Both the position numbers and the translations under genes were made by a program. From VRUE01 sp036557525 (GTDB taxonomy: Bacteria > Actinomycetota > Thermoleophilia > Solirubrobacterales > 70-9): a DNA stretch of 8,185 bases. Shown here one piece after another: positions 1 through 5,464 of the stretch (position 1 is the stretch's first letter; every line of letters begins with the position of its first letter). The DNA is taken from the NCBI GenBank assembly GCA_036557525.1, contig DATBHH010000091.1, positions 1 to 8,185 of the forward strand. Reading direction: 5' to 3'. Under the pieces are notes generated by a model. The model made no database searches. It saw only the letters and a program-made list of their open reading frames with translations, and was not told where the DNA came from.

Positions 1-91
1 CGCGGGTTGCAAGGTTGCCAGCCGCCCCATTGGAGCGCCGGCCGCCGCACCAGAGCGCGAGAAGGGCAGTTTGCAGACCCGGGAGAACCGA

Positions 92-165
92 AGCGGCTGA
101 TGGGATTCGAACCCACGACCTTCTGCATGGCAAGCAGACGCTCTAGCCAACTGAGCTACAGCCGC
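92..165 (-). tRNA. tRNA-Gly (anticodon GCC)
   Basis: The minus strand folds into a complete 74-nt cloverleaf. A 7-bp acceptor stem (GCGGCTG with CAGCCGC) is followed by a D arm GCTC/GAGC, a 5-bp anticodon stem TCTGC/GCAGA enclosing the loop TTGCCAT, a 5-nt variable loop and a T arm GTGGG/CCCAT with loop TTCGAAT. Bases 34-36 read GCC, so it decodes GGC and GGU glycine codons. The discriminator base is T (U73), as is usual for bacterial tRNA-Gly. The 3' CCA is not encoded (the next bases are TCG), so it must be added after transcription. The gene is divergent from the exported-protein gene that starts at 220, with 54 nt between them. All stems pair, so the call is firm. Confidence 0.97.
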
Positions 166-176
166 GAAGGAACGGG

Positions 177-182
177 ATTCTA
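177..182 (-). promoter_or_regulatory. Possible -10 box of the tRNA-Gly gene
   Basis: On the minus strand these six bases read TAGAAT, five of six matching the TATAAT consensus, and they lie 11 nt before the first base of the mature tRNA. That is a reasonable place for a -10 element with a very short 5' leader. I see no convincing -35 hexamer at 16-18 nt spacing, so the call rests on the -10 alone. Confidence 0.35.
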
Positions 183-199
183 GCCAGCGGCAGCCGATT

Positions 200-213
200 G
201 GCGGATAATCGCC
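200..213 (+). promoter_or_regulatory. GATAAT -10-like box inside an inverted repeat
   Basis: GGCG (200-203) and CGCC (210-213) form inverted arms around GATAAT (204-209), which matches the -10 consensus at five of six positions. The box ends 10 nt before the ATG at 220, and no Shine-Dalgarno sequence lies in between. If it is the -10 element, the mRNA would be leaderless or nearly so. The arms could instead be a small operator. No good -35 is visible. Confidence 0.3.
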
Positions 214-219
214 GGGCTG

Positions 220-834
220 ATGAAATCGATCCGCGCCAAGCGGCCCTCGCCGGCGATGGTCGTCGCATCGATCGCTCTCGTCGTCGCGGTGACCGGGACC
301 GCGGTGGCCACCACCTCGAAGCTGGCGGGCCCCGAGGTCAGGCAGGTGGTGAGGATCGCGAACAAGAGGATCACCAAACGCGCTCCCAACCTCTCCGTCG
401 CTCATGCCCGGACCGCCGACAATGCGGTCAGCCTCGCCGGGGCGGCCGCGTCGAGCTACGTCAGCAAATCCGACCTGGCGCCGTTGCCGGTCGAGGAACT
501 CGCGCTGCACCCGGGCTGGGCCTCGATCGGGGTCGGCTCCGGCCCCGGCCCCGCGCGTGGCTACCGGGATCAGCTCGGCACAGTCCACCTCGCCGGCCTG
601 ATCGCCCGCTTCGCGGGAGGCGACAACTTCGCGCTGACCCTTCCAGGCCCGCTCCGGCCCGCCTATGACCTCGAGTTCCCGGCGGTCTGCGACGAACCGG
701 GGCTCATCTTCAACCCTCGGCCGGGGATCGTGGTCATCGAATCCGACGGGGACGTCCGTCCGATTTCCACGTCGGGCTCGGACTGCTACGAACGGCTCTC
801 GCTGGACGGCATCAGCTTTCGCGCCGGCGACTGA
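220..834 (+). CDS. Small exported protein, Thermoleophilia-type paralog family
   Basis: Protein of 204 residues with unknown molecular function. A basic N-terminus (MKSIRAKR) leads into PSPAMVVASIALVVAVTGTA, a hydrophobic signal peptide or anchor at about residues 9-30. The rest has no further membrane segment and should lie outside the membrane. Residues about 60-85 carry the pattern AxxARTADNAVSLAG..ASSYV, which I recognise from many uncharacterised secreted proteins of Solirubrobacterales-like actinobacteria that share the PSPAMVVA start. The C-terminal part has two cysteines (in AVCDEP and SDCYE) that could form a disulfide. The ATG at 220 is chosen because it gives the intact signal segment; there is no Shine-Dalgarno sequence upstream. 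The gene converges on the minus-strand gene ending at 847, with 12 nt between stops. The family link is from memory of the pattern; export is inferred from the sequence. Confidence 0.8.
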   Translation: MKSIRAKRPSPAMVVASIALVVAVTGTAVATTSKLAGPEVRQVVRIANKRITKRAPNLSVAHARTADNAVSLAGAAASSYVSKSDLAPLPVEELALHPGWASIGVGSGPGPARGYRDQLGTVHLAGLIARFAGGDNFALTLPGPLRPAYDLEFPAVCDEPGLIFNPRPGIVVIESDGDVRPISTSGSDCYERLSLDGISFRAGD

Positions 835-839
835 CCGTG

Positions 840-858
840 GCCCGGCCTAGCGCCGGGT
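840..858. terminator. Hairpin between convergent genes, possible bidirectional terminator
   Basis: CCCGGC (841-846) pairs with GCCGGG (852-857) around the loop CTAGC, with a possible extra G-T pair at 840/858. It begins 6 nt after the stop of the exported-protein gene and overlaps the last codons and stop of the 63-residue membrane protein on the other strand. There is no T tract on either side, so it is not a classical intrinsic terminator; hairpins without a U tract have been proposed as terminators in actinobacteria. Confidence 0.35.
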
Positions 859-1038
859 GACGGCGCCGGTGATGAGAAAGATCGCTCCTCCGGTCAGCCA
901 GCCGAAGATCGGGCCGGCGGCGGGAGTTGCGATGATTCCGGCGGGCGCGCCGAGCGCGATCATCAGGACGATCCAGCCCGCACACCCGATCACGGTCCAG
1001 CGGAGCCACGAAAATCCCTTCGAGCTCCGCTGCGCCAT
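847..1038 (-). CDS. Small two-helix membrane protein, function unknown
   Basis: Protein of 63 residues. A basic, serine-containing N-terminus (MAQRSSKGF) is followed by two hydrophobic stretches, about residues 14-37 and 43-60, separated by a Pro/Gly/Ala turn (TPAAGP) and ending in the basic tail TRR. This fits a helical hairpin in the cytoplasmic membrane, probably with both ends in the cytoplasm. The ATG lies 20 nt after the stop of the SDR-type gene on the same strand, so the two are probably co-transcribed. Only a weak AGG precedes the start. I recognise no family. Composition, the paired hydrophobic segments and the operon position support a real gene, but a protein this short remains less certain than its neighbours. 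Confidence 0.6.
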   Translation of the reverse strand: MAQRSSKGFSWLRWTVIGCAGWIVLMIALGAPAGIIATPAAGPIFGWLTGGAIFLITGAVTRR

Positions 1039-1058
1039 CTGCCTACGGTACGCCCCGG

Positions 1059-1700
1059 TCAGAGGCTGTCAAGCGCATCCTCGATCGGGGTCTCGCCGGA
1101 ACGGAGCTCGAAGGTCTTGCCGACCGTGTTCTCGGAGGTAAGCGACGCCGCCAGGGTCGCGGCGACGTCGGCGCGCGGAATCTGCGCCCGAGGAAGGTCA
1201 GCGCCGACGCTCACCCGACCGCTGGGCGGGTCGTCGGTGAGCCCGCCGGGCCTGATGATCGTGTAGTCGAGCCCGCTCTCCTCCAGCGCTCGGTCGGCGG
1301 CCGCCTTGGCCCGCAGGTACTCGCCGAACACGTCGCCGCCCTCGGCCGGAGGACTCCCGGCGCCCATCGAGCTGATCATCAGGTAGCGGCGAACGCCTGC
1401 CTCCTTCGCGGCGGCGATCAGCTTCACGGCGCCGCCGAGGTCCATCGTCCGCTTGCGCTCGGCGCCGCTGCCCGGGCCGGCTCCGGCGGCGAAGACGACC
1501 GCGTCGGCTCCGTCGACGGCCGCCGCGACGTCGTCGTCGCCCTCGAGGTCGCAGATGACCGCCTCGACCCCGGCGTCCGCCAGGTCGCCGGCCTGCTCGG
1601 GGTTGCGAATGAGGCCGCGGACACGATCTCCCCGCTCGGCCAGCATCGCTCCCAGCATCAGGCCGATCCTGCCGTGTCCACCGGCGATCGTGACATCCAT
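1059..1700 (-). CDS. NAD(P)-binding SDR-type protein (NAD(P)H-binding, atypical SDR)
   Basis: Protein of 213 residues with a Rossmann fold of the atypical short-chain dehydrogenase type (YwnB / biliverdin-reductase-B-like, NAD_binding_10). The glycine motif GGHGRIG (residues 7-13, Gly7/10/13) starts the first beta-alpha unit. Arg32 follows strand 2 (GLIRN) and could contact an NADP phosphate. An acidic residue ends strand 3 (CDLEG). VVFAAGAG at 68-75 lines the cofactor, Ser110-Ser111 sits in MISSMGAG, and Tyr128-x3-Lys132 in EYLRAK is the usual catalytic pair. The motif DYTIIRPGGLTDD near 145-157 is typical of the group. The substrate is unknown; relatives act as flavin or quinone reductases, epimerases or redox sensors. 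The ATG at 1700 is chosen because it directly precedes the first beta strand; the frame stays open upstream only as a shadow of the hydrolase gene. It heads a two-gene unit with the small membrane protein. Confidence 0.88.
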   Translation of the reverse strand: MDVTIAGGHGRIGLMLGAMLAERGDRVRGLIRNPEQAGDLADAGVEAVICDLEGDDDVAAAVDGADAVVFAAGAGPGSGAERKRTMDLGGAVKLIAAAKEAGVRRYLMISSMGAGSPPAEGGDVFGEYLRAKAAADRALEESGLDYTIIRPGGLTDDPPSGRVSVGADLPRAQIPRADVAATLAASLTSENTVGKTFELRSGETPIEDALDSL

Positions 1701-1787
1701 CGCAGGCCAGCCTAGCGCCCCCGCGGGCCCGGTTTGGACGAACAAATTCTGGGTATCGGCGGGGGAGGCGATCAAGGAGGGAAGCCG
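1701..1787. promoter_or_regulatory. Divergent spacer between SDR-type gene and hydrolase gene
   Basis: This 87-nt spacer separates two divergently transcribed genes and should hold both promoters. It contains a local AT-rich patch (about 1733-1756, including TTTGG, AACAAATTCT and GTATC) in otherwise very GC-rich DNA, and a GC-rich block at 1716-1732. I could not place a convincing -35/-10 pair on either strand. Confidence 0.4.
1774..1780 (+). promoter_or_regulatory. Shine-Dalgarno site fixing the hydrolase start
   Basis: AAGGAGG lies 7 nt before the ATG at 1788 and is the strongest ribosome binding site in the window. It decides the start: an in-frame ATG at 1734 would put this site inside the gene and place a glycine-rich, non-signal stretch ahead of the signal peptide. 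Confidence 0.85.
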
Positions 1788-3956
1788 ATGAGAGCATGGT
1801 TGAGCGCCGCCGTGGCGGGATTGGTCCTCGTCTTCGCAACCGGCGGCGCGGCCGCCGCGCACGATTGGCACGGCCACGGTCATGACCACGGACGCGGCCA
1901 CGACCACGGGCACGGCGGCGATCACGGAAAGCCGCATCTGCCGCCGATCGACATGTCGAACGCCGCGAACTGCGACTTCATCGCCGAACCCGGCAACGCG
2001 CTCTGCCTGCTCCCCTTCCCCGACGACTACTACACGCGTCCCGACAACACCAGCCCGACCGGGCGCCGGGTCGACCTCCAGACCGCCGGGATGCCGGCGA
2101 ACGCCGCCGCCATCCACATCGACGCAACTCCATACAACGCGTCCGACGGATTCAGCCAAGGCTCGACGATCCTGCTCAAGGTGCCCGGGATCGACACCGC
2201 CGCCGACGTCCACGCGACCGGGGCCGTGCCGATCAACCACATCGGCCGGTACCGGCGCCACGACGCGCCCGTCGTCGTGATCGACGCGAAGACCGGCAGG
2301 CGCTGGCCGATCTGGGTCGAGATCGACTCCAACGCGGCCCCGGCGAACGCCGCCCTCGAGATCCACCCGGCGGTGAACTTCGCCTCGGGCCACCGCTACA
2401 TCGTCGCCCTCCGCGACCTCCGCAACGCCGCCGGCGATCGGATTCAGGCGCCGGCCGCGTTCCGCTACTACCGCGACGACGTTCCGTCGAAGCAGCCCGA
2501 GATCAACGCCCGGCGCAGGCACTTCGAGGAGATATTCAAGACGCTGCGCAGGGCGGGGATCGGCCGCGACGACCTCTACCTCGCCTGGGACTTCACGGTC
2601 GCCAGCGACCAGAACAACGCCGGCCGCGAGCTCGCGATGCGGAACGACGCTTTCGCCCAACTGGGCGACACGAATCTCTCCGACCTGACCCCGCAGGGCA
2701 TCTCGCCGAGCTTCATGGTGACGAGCACCGAAACCGAACCGTTCCCCGGCCAGATCGCGCGCCGGGTCAAAGGCACGGTCACGGTCCCCTGCTACCTGTT
2801 CCCGAGCTGCGCGCCGGGCGGCACGATGGAGCTCGACTCGAACGGCAACCCGATCCAGAACGGGGTCTGGCCGGCGAACTTCGACTGCATCATCCCGAGC
2901 TCGGTGACGAGCGGGCCGGCCGGGGCCGGGCGACCGTCGCTCTACGGCCACGGCCTGTTCGGCACCGCGGCCGAGGTCGCCTCGAGCCCGCAGCGCCAGC
3001 TCGCGCAGGAACATGGGATCGTCTTCTGCGCGACCGACGAGCTCGGCCTCTCGGCCGCCGACGTTCCAGTCGCGGTCGCGGCGCTCCAGGAGCTGTCCCG
3101 ATTCCCCGCGATTCCGGATCGTCTCCAGCAGGGGCTCCTGGACGAGCTCTACCTCGGCCGGGCGATGATCAGCCCGACCGGGTTCACGACCGAACCCGCC
3201 TTCCACCAGGACGGAACCCTCGGGACCGGCTCGGTCCTGGACACGAGCCACCTCTTCTACAACGGCAACAGCCAGGGCGGGATCATGGGCGGCGCCCTGA
3301 CCGCGGTCTCGCCGGACTTCACCCGGGCGTCGCTCGGCGTGCCGGCGATGAACTACTCGGTGCTGCTGCCGCGATCGGTCGACTTCACCGAACTCAACGA
3401 ACTGGTCTTCAAGCCGTCCTACCCGAATGAAACGGCCCGGCCGCTGATCCTCGACCTGATCCAGATGCTCTGGGATCGGGGTGACCCCGACGGCTACGCC
3501 CACCGGATGACGACGAACCCACTGCCCGACACGCCGGCCCACCAGGTGCTGATGGACGTTGCCTTCGGCGACCACCAGGTGACCGACTACCAGGCCGACG
3601 TCGAGGCACGGACGGTCCGCGCCCGCGCCCACCGGCCGGTGCTGTTCCCAGGTCGCTGGCCGGACACCAACGTCCTCTGGCGGGTCCCGTCGATCCGGAG
3701 CTATCCGTTCACCGGGTCCGCCATCTACTACTGGGACTCGGGGCCGGTCCGCGAAGAACCGCCCGGAACCACGGTCGGCGTCGAACCGCCGCCCTACGAG
3801 AACGTTCCCAACCTGAGTGGCGCCGATCCCCACGGCTTGCCCCGGGCGACCCCGGCCGAGCAGCAGCTCGTCTCGGACTTCTTCGACGGGCCGATCCAGG
3901 AAAGCGACAACTGCGGCGGCGGGCCCTGCTTCTCGATCGGGTTCAGCGGGCCCTAG
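1788..3956 (+). CDS. Secreted alpha/beta hydrolase (lipase/esterase-like) with His-rich N-terminus
   Basis: Protein of 722 residues. Residues 1-24 are a signal peptide (basic start, hydrophobic LSAAVAGLVLVF core, Ala-rich end). Then comes a segment of about 30 residues with ten histidines in GHDHG-like repeats, a probable metal-binding stretch. Residues about 50-240 (PFPDDYYT, DGFSQGS, GHRYIVALRD) resemble the N-terminal domain of bacterial virulence-factor-type lipases. The hydrolase core has GHGLFG (387-392, likely oxyanion region), the nucleophile elbow GNSQGG with Ser495, acidic candidates Asp563/566/568 in WDRGDPDG, and His596 in FGDHQV, giving a plausible Ser-Asp-His triad. Several cysteines, including CGGGPC near the end, suggest disulfides outside the cell. 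The substrate is unknown; a lipid or ester is the best guess. It stands alone on the plus strand, with its own strong ribosome binding site. Hydrolase class is well supported; lipase activity is inferred. Confidence 0.85.
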   Translation: MRAWLSAAVAGLVLVFATGGAAAAHDWHGHGHDHGRGHDHGHGGDHGKPHLPPIDMSNAANCDFIAEPGNALCLLPFPDDYYTRPDNTSPTGRRVDLQTAGMPANAAAIHIDATPYNASDGFSQGSTILLKVPGIDTAADVHATGAVPINHIGRYRRHDAPVVVIDAKTGRRWPIWVEIDSNAAPANAALEIHPAVNFASGHRYIVALRDLRNAAGDRIQAPAAFRYYRDDVPSKQPEINARRRHFEEIFKTLRRAGIGRDDLYLAWDFTVASDQNNAGRELAMRNDAFAQLGDTNLSDLTPQGISPSFMVTSTETEPFPGQIARRVKGTVTVPCYLFPSCAPGGTMELDSNGNPIQNGVWPANFDCIIPSSVTSGPAGAGRPSLYGHGLFGTAAEVASSPQRQLAQEHGIVFCATDELGLSAADVPVAVAALQELSRFPAIPDRLQQGLLDELYLGRAMISPTGFTTEPAFHQDGTLGTGSVLDTSHLFYNGNSQGGIMGGALTAVSPDFTRASLGVPAMNYSVLLPRSVDFTELNELVFKPSYPNETARPLILDLIQMLWDRGDPDGYAHRMTTNPLPDTPAHQVLMDVAFGDHQVTDYQADVEARTVRARAHRPVLFPGRWPDTNVLWRVPSIRSYPFTGSAIYYWDSGPVREEPPGTTVGVEPPPYENVPNLSGADPHGLPRATPAEQQLVSDFFDGPIQESDNCGGGPCFSIGFSGP

Positions 3957-3961
3957 CCCGC
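3946..3961. terminator. Hairpin spanning the hydrolase stop codon
   Basis: GCGGGC (3946-3951) pairs with GCCCGC (3956-3961) around the loop CCTA. The TAG stop of the hydrolase straddles loop and stem. There is no T tract. It lies in the gap between the convergent hydrolase and VOC genes, so it could end the hydrolase transcript, but its GC-rich setting makes chance pairing likely. The rest of the gap to 4013 shows nothing recognisable. Confidence 0.3.
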
Positions 3962-4013
3962 CGGGACCGCACCGAGCAGCGCCCCCAGACAGCGAGAATC
4001 GCCGCGCCCCGCC

Positions 4014-4505
4014 TCACCCCAGCTCCGAGAGCAGATCGCGGAGGTCGAGCGGGGCCGTGTACATCACGAGCTCGCCGTCCTCCCGCCTCCAATCCTCCCG
4101 CGGGCGGTCCCAGTAGAGCTCGAGGCCGTTGCCGTCGGGGTCGTCGAGGTAGATCGCCTCGCTGACGCCGTGGTCGGAGGCGCCGCTGATCCGGATACCG
4201 GCCTCGGTCAGGCGGCGCAGGGCGTCGGCGAGGGCGCGCCGGGTCGGGTAGCGGATCGCGGCGTGGAAGAGGCCCGTGGTTCCGGGCGGCGGCGGCGACC
4301 CGCCGCGCGATTGCCAGGTGTTGAGGCCGATGTGGTGGTGGTAGCCGCCGGCCGAGACGAACGCGGCCTCGTCGCCGAGGCGCTGCTGGAGCTCGAACCC
4401 GAGGACGCCGCAATAGAAGTCGAGGGCGCGGTCGATGTCGGAGACCTTGAGGTGGACGTGGCCGATCTCGACGCCGGGGTCGATCGGCCGGACGCCGTCA
4501 GCCAT
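4014..4505 (-). CDS. VOC-family protein (glyoxalase / extradiol dioxygenase fold)
   Basis: Protein of 163 residues with two beta-alpha-beta-beta-beta halves. The first half starts at about residue 14 with IGHVHLKVSDIDRAL and DFYCGVLGFEL; GYHHHIGLNTW at 55-64 is typical of the CatE-like (catechol 2,3-dioxygenase-like) subgroup. The second half has LFHAAIRYP (His81) and DDPDGNGLELYWDRP (Glu129). His16 or His18, His81 and Glu129 are the likely ligands for a divalent metal. Members catalyse lactoylglutathione formation, ring cleavage, or thiol addition to antibiotics; the residues shown do not decide which. A C-terminal tail (about 140-163) is beyond the core fold. The ATG overlaps the RNase H stop by 8 nt (ATGGCTGA), so translation is probably coupled. 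It is the last gene of the right-hand operon. Confidence 0.88.
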   Translation of the reverse strand: MADGVRPIDPGVEIGHVHLKVSDIDRALDFYCGVLGFELQQRLGDEAAFVSAGGYHHHIGLNTWQSRGGSPPPPGTTGLFHAAIRYPTRRALADALRRLTEAGIRISGASDHGVSEAIYLDDPDGNGLELYWDRPREDWRREDGELVMYTAPLDLRDLLSELG

Positions 4506-4887
4506 CGAGCGCCTCGTTGACGAGGCGGTCGGCCTCGGCGTTGCTCTCGCGGCCGACGTGGCGGATCGACCAGCTCTCGAACGGCGCCAGCGCCTGCTTC
4601 ACGTCGGCGTGGAGCTTGCGCAGGCCGGCGTCCTTGACTTTGTACTCGCCCTTCACCTGGCGGACGATCAGCTCGGAGTCGCCGATCAGCTCCAGCTCGC
4701 TCGCGCCCAGCTCCCGCGCCCGCTCGATCCCGAGCAGCAGCGCCCGGTACTCGGCGACGTTGTTGGTCGCGCTCCCGATCCGCTCGCCGACCTCCTCGAG
4801 CACCTCCCCGTCGGCGTTCTGGACGACGACTCCGACCGCCGCCGGCCCCGGGTTCCCCCGGGCGCCGCCGTCGACGTTGACGACCAT
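4498..4887 (-). CDS. Ribonuclease HI-family protein, single domain
   Basis: Protein of 129 residues that covers an RNase H fold almost exactly, in the RVT_3-type branch. The four acidic active-site residues are in place: Asp6 in VDGGARGNPGPA, Glu46 in NNVAEYRALL, Asp70 in GDSELIVRQV and Asp120 in ESNAEADRLV. Such enzymes cut the RNA strand of RNA:DNA hybrids using two metal ions. Unlike the mycobacterial homologs fused to a C-terminal acid-phosphatase-like domain, this one ends directly after the catalytic fold. His110-Val-Gly-Arg matches the HVxGH-like loop near the active site. The ATG at 4887 is chosen because it lies just before the first strand and 13 nt after the stop of the upstream zinc-ribbon gene; the frame is open further upstream only across that gene. 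A GAGG lies 11 nt before the start. Confidence 0.92.
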   Translation of the reverse strand: MVVNVDGGARGNPGPAAVGVVVQNADGEVLEEVGERIGSATNNVAEYRALLLGIERARELGASELELIGDSELIVRQVKGEYKVKDAGLRKLHADVKQALAPFESWSIRHVGRESNAEADRLVNEALDG

Positions 4888-4900
4888 CTTCGGCAACGCC

Positions 4901-5434
4901 TCAGCCGACCGGCTCGCGCGCCGGCTCGCCGAGGGCGATCTGACCCCCCTCGCCGGCGGATGCGTTCCACTGCCGGGCGGAGCCGTCGAGCTGGTTGATC
5001 TCGGTCCCCCTGTCGATCTGGAACACAGTCCGCAGGTCGTCGCCGAGATCGACGCCCCACTGGTACCAGCAGAGGTCCCAGGCGAAGGTGATCCGGACCT
5101 CGCTCGGGGAGCCGGCCGCGGATCCAACCGAGACCGAGGGCCGGCCCAGCGTCCGCATCAGTCCGCCGACGGTCCGCGCGGCGTCGCTGCCGTTGAAGCG
5201 CAGCGCCGCCCGCTCGAGCCGGTTGACCGGGGATTCGGAGACCTCCGGCGCCGGGCGGCGGCCGACGTTCGCCCCGGCTGCCGCCGGATCGACCCAGCCG
5301 AGCCGGCGGGCGCGCTCACGGCAGAGGTCGCAGACGAGCTGCGGGCCCTCCTTCGGGCTCATGAAGGTTCGGGTCCGCTCGCCGGCCAGAATCGTGCGCT
5401 GGCAGACGGCGCATAGATGGGCGTCTCCGCTCAC
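4901..5434 (-). CDS. Cys4 zinc-ribbon protein of unknown function
   Basis: Protein of 177 residues. The N-terminus has CxxC (Cys8, Cys11) and CxxC (Cys35, Cys38) separated by 23 residues, a treble-clef or ribbon-like zinc site. Residues about 40-70 are Pro/Ala/Arg-rich and look like a linker. Residues about 70-165 form a second, soluble domain with aromatic-rich FAWDLCWYQWGVDLGDD and IDRGTEINQLDGSARQW; I do not recognise its family. There is no signal peptide or membrane segment, so it should be cytoplasmic. The start is GTG at 5434, with GGAGAG immediately before it; no other in-frame start precedes the first cysteine pair. The gene lies 30 nt after the EF-G-like stop and 13 nt before the RNase H start. 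Its place between a translation-factor paralog and an RNase H hints at a nucleic-acid or ribosome role, but that is inference from position only. Confidence 0.82.
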   Translation of the reverse strand: MSGDAHLCAVCQRTILAGERTRTFMSPKEGPQLVCDLCRERARRLGWVDPAAAGANVGRRPAPEVSESPVNRLERAALRFNGSDAARTVGGLMRTLGRPSVSVGSAAGSPSEVRITFAWDLCWYQWGVDLGDDLRTVFQIDRGTEINQLDGSARQWNASAGEGGQIALGEPAREPVG

Positions 5435-5464
5435 CTCTCCAAAGCTAGCAGCGGTACCCCGGCC

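Noticed and set aside
5..18. Tandem repeat GGTTGC-AA-GGTTGC at the left edge
   Set aside because: Only two short copies and no link to any nearby feature; probably chance.
1..181. Open frames on the plus strand through the left edge and across the tRNA, including one reading RLMGFEPTTFCMASR
   Set aside because: That peptide is the well-known false product of reading a tRNA gene antisense. The other frame (2-100) has no start in the window and ends inside the tRNA, with no protein-like features.
92..219. tRNA gene as a possible integration site for a mobile element
   Set aside because: No integrase, no direct repeat of the tRNA 3' end and no change in base composition nearby.
1734..1787. Upstream ATG giving the hydrolase 18 extra residues
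   Set aside because: The AAGGAGG at 1774-1780 fits the ATG at 1788, which also gives a normal signal peptide.
1701..3833. Very long open minus-strand frame continuing upstream of the SDR-type gene, antisense to the hydrolase
   Set aside because: It is a codon-bias shadow: low-complexity Arg/Gly/Val/Asp-rich translation without domains, while the plus strand has a signal peptide, a ribosome binding site and hydrolase motifs.
4888..5127. N-terminal extension of the RNase H frame
   Set aside because: It overlaps the zinc-ribbon gene in another frame and translates to Ser/Pro/Arg-rich sequence; the RNase H fold begins exactly at the ATG at 4887.
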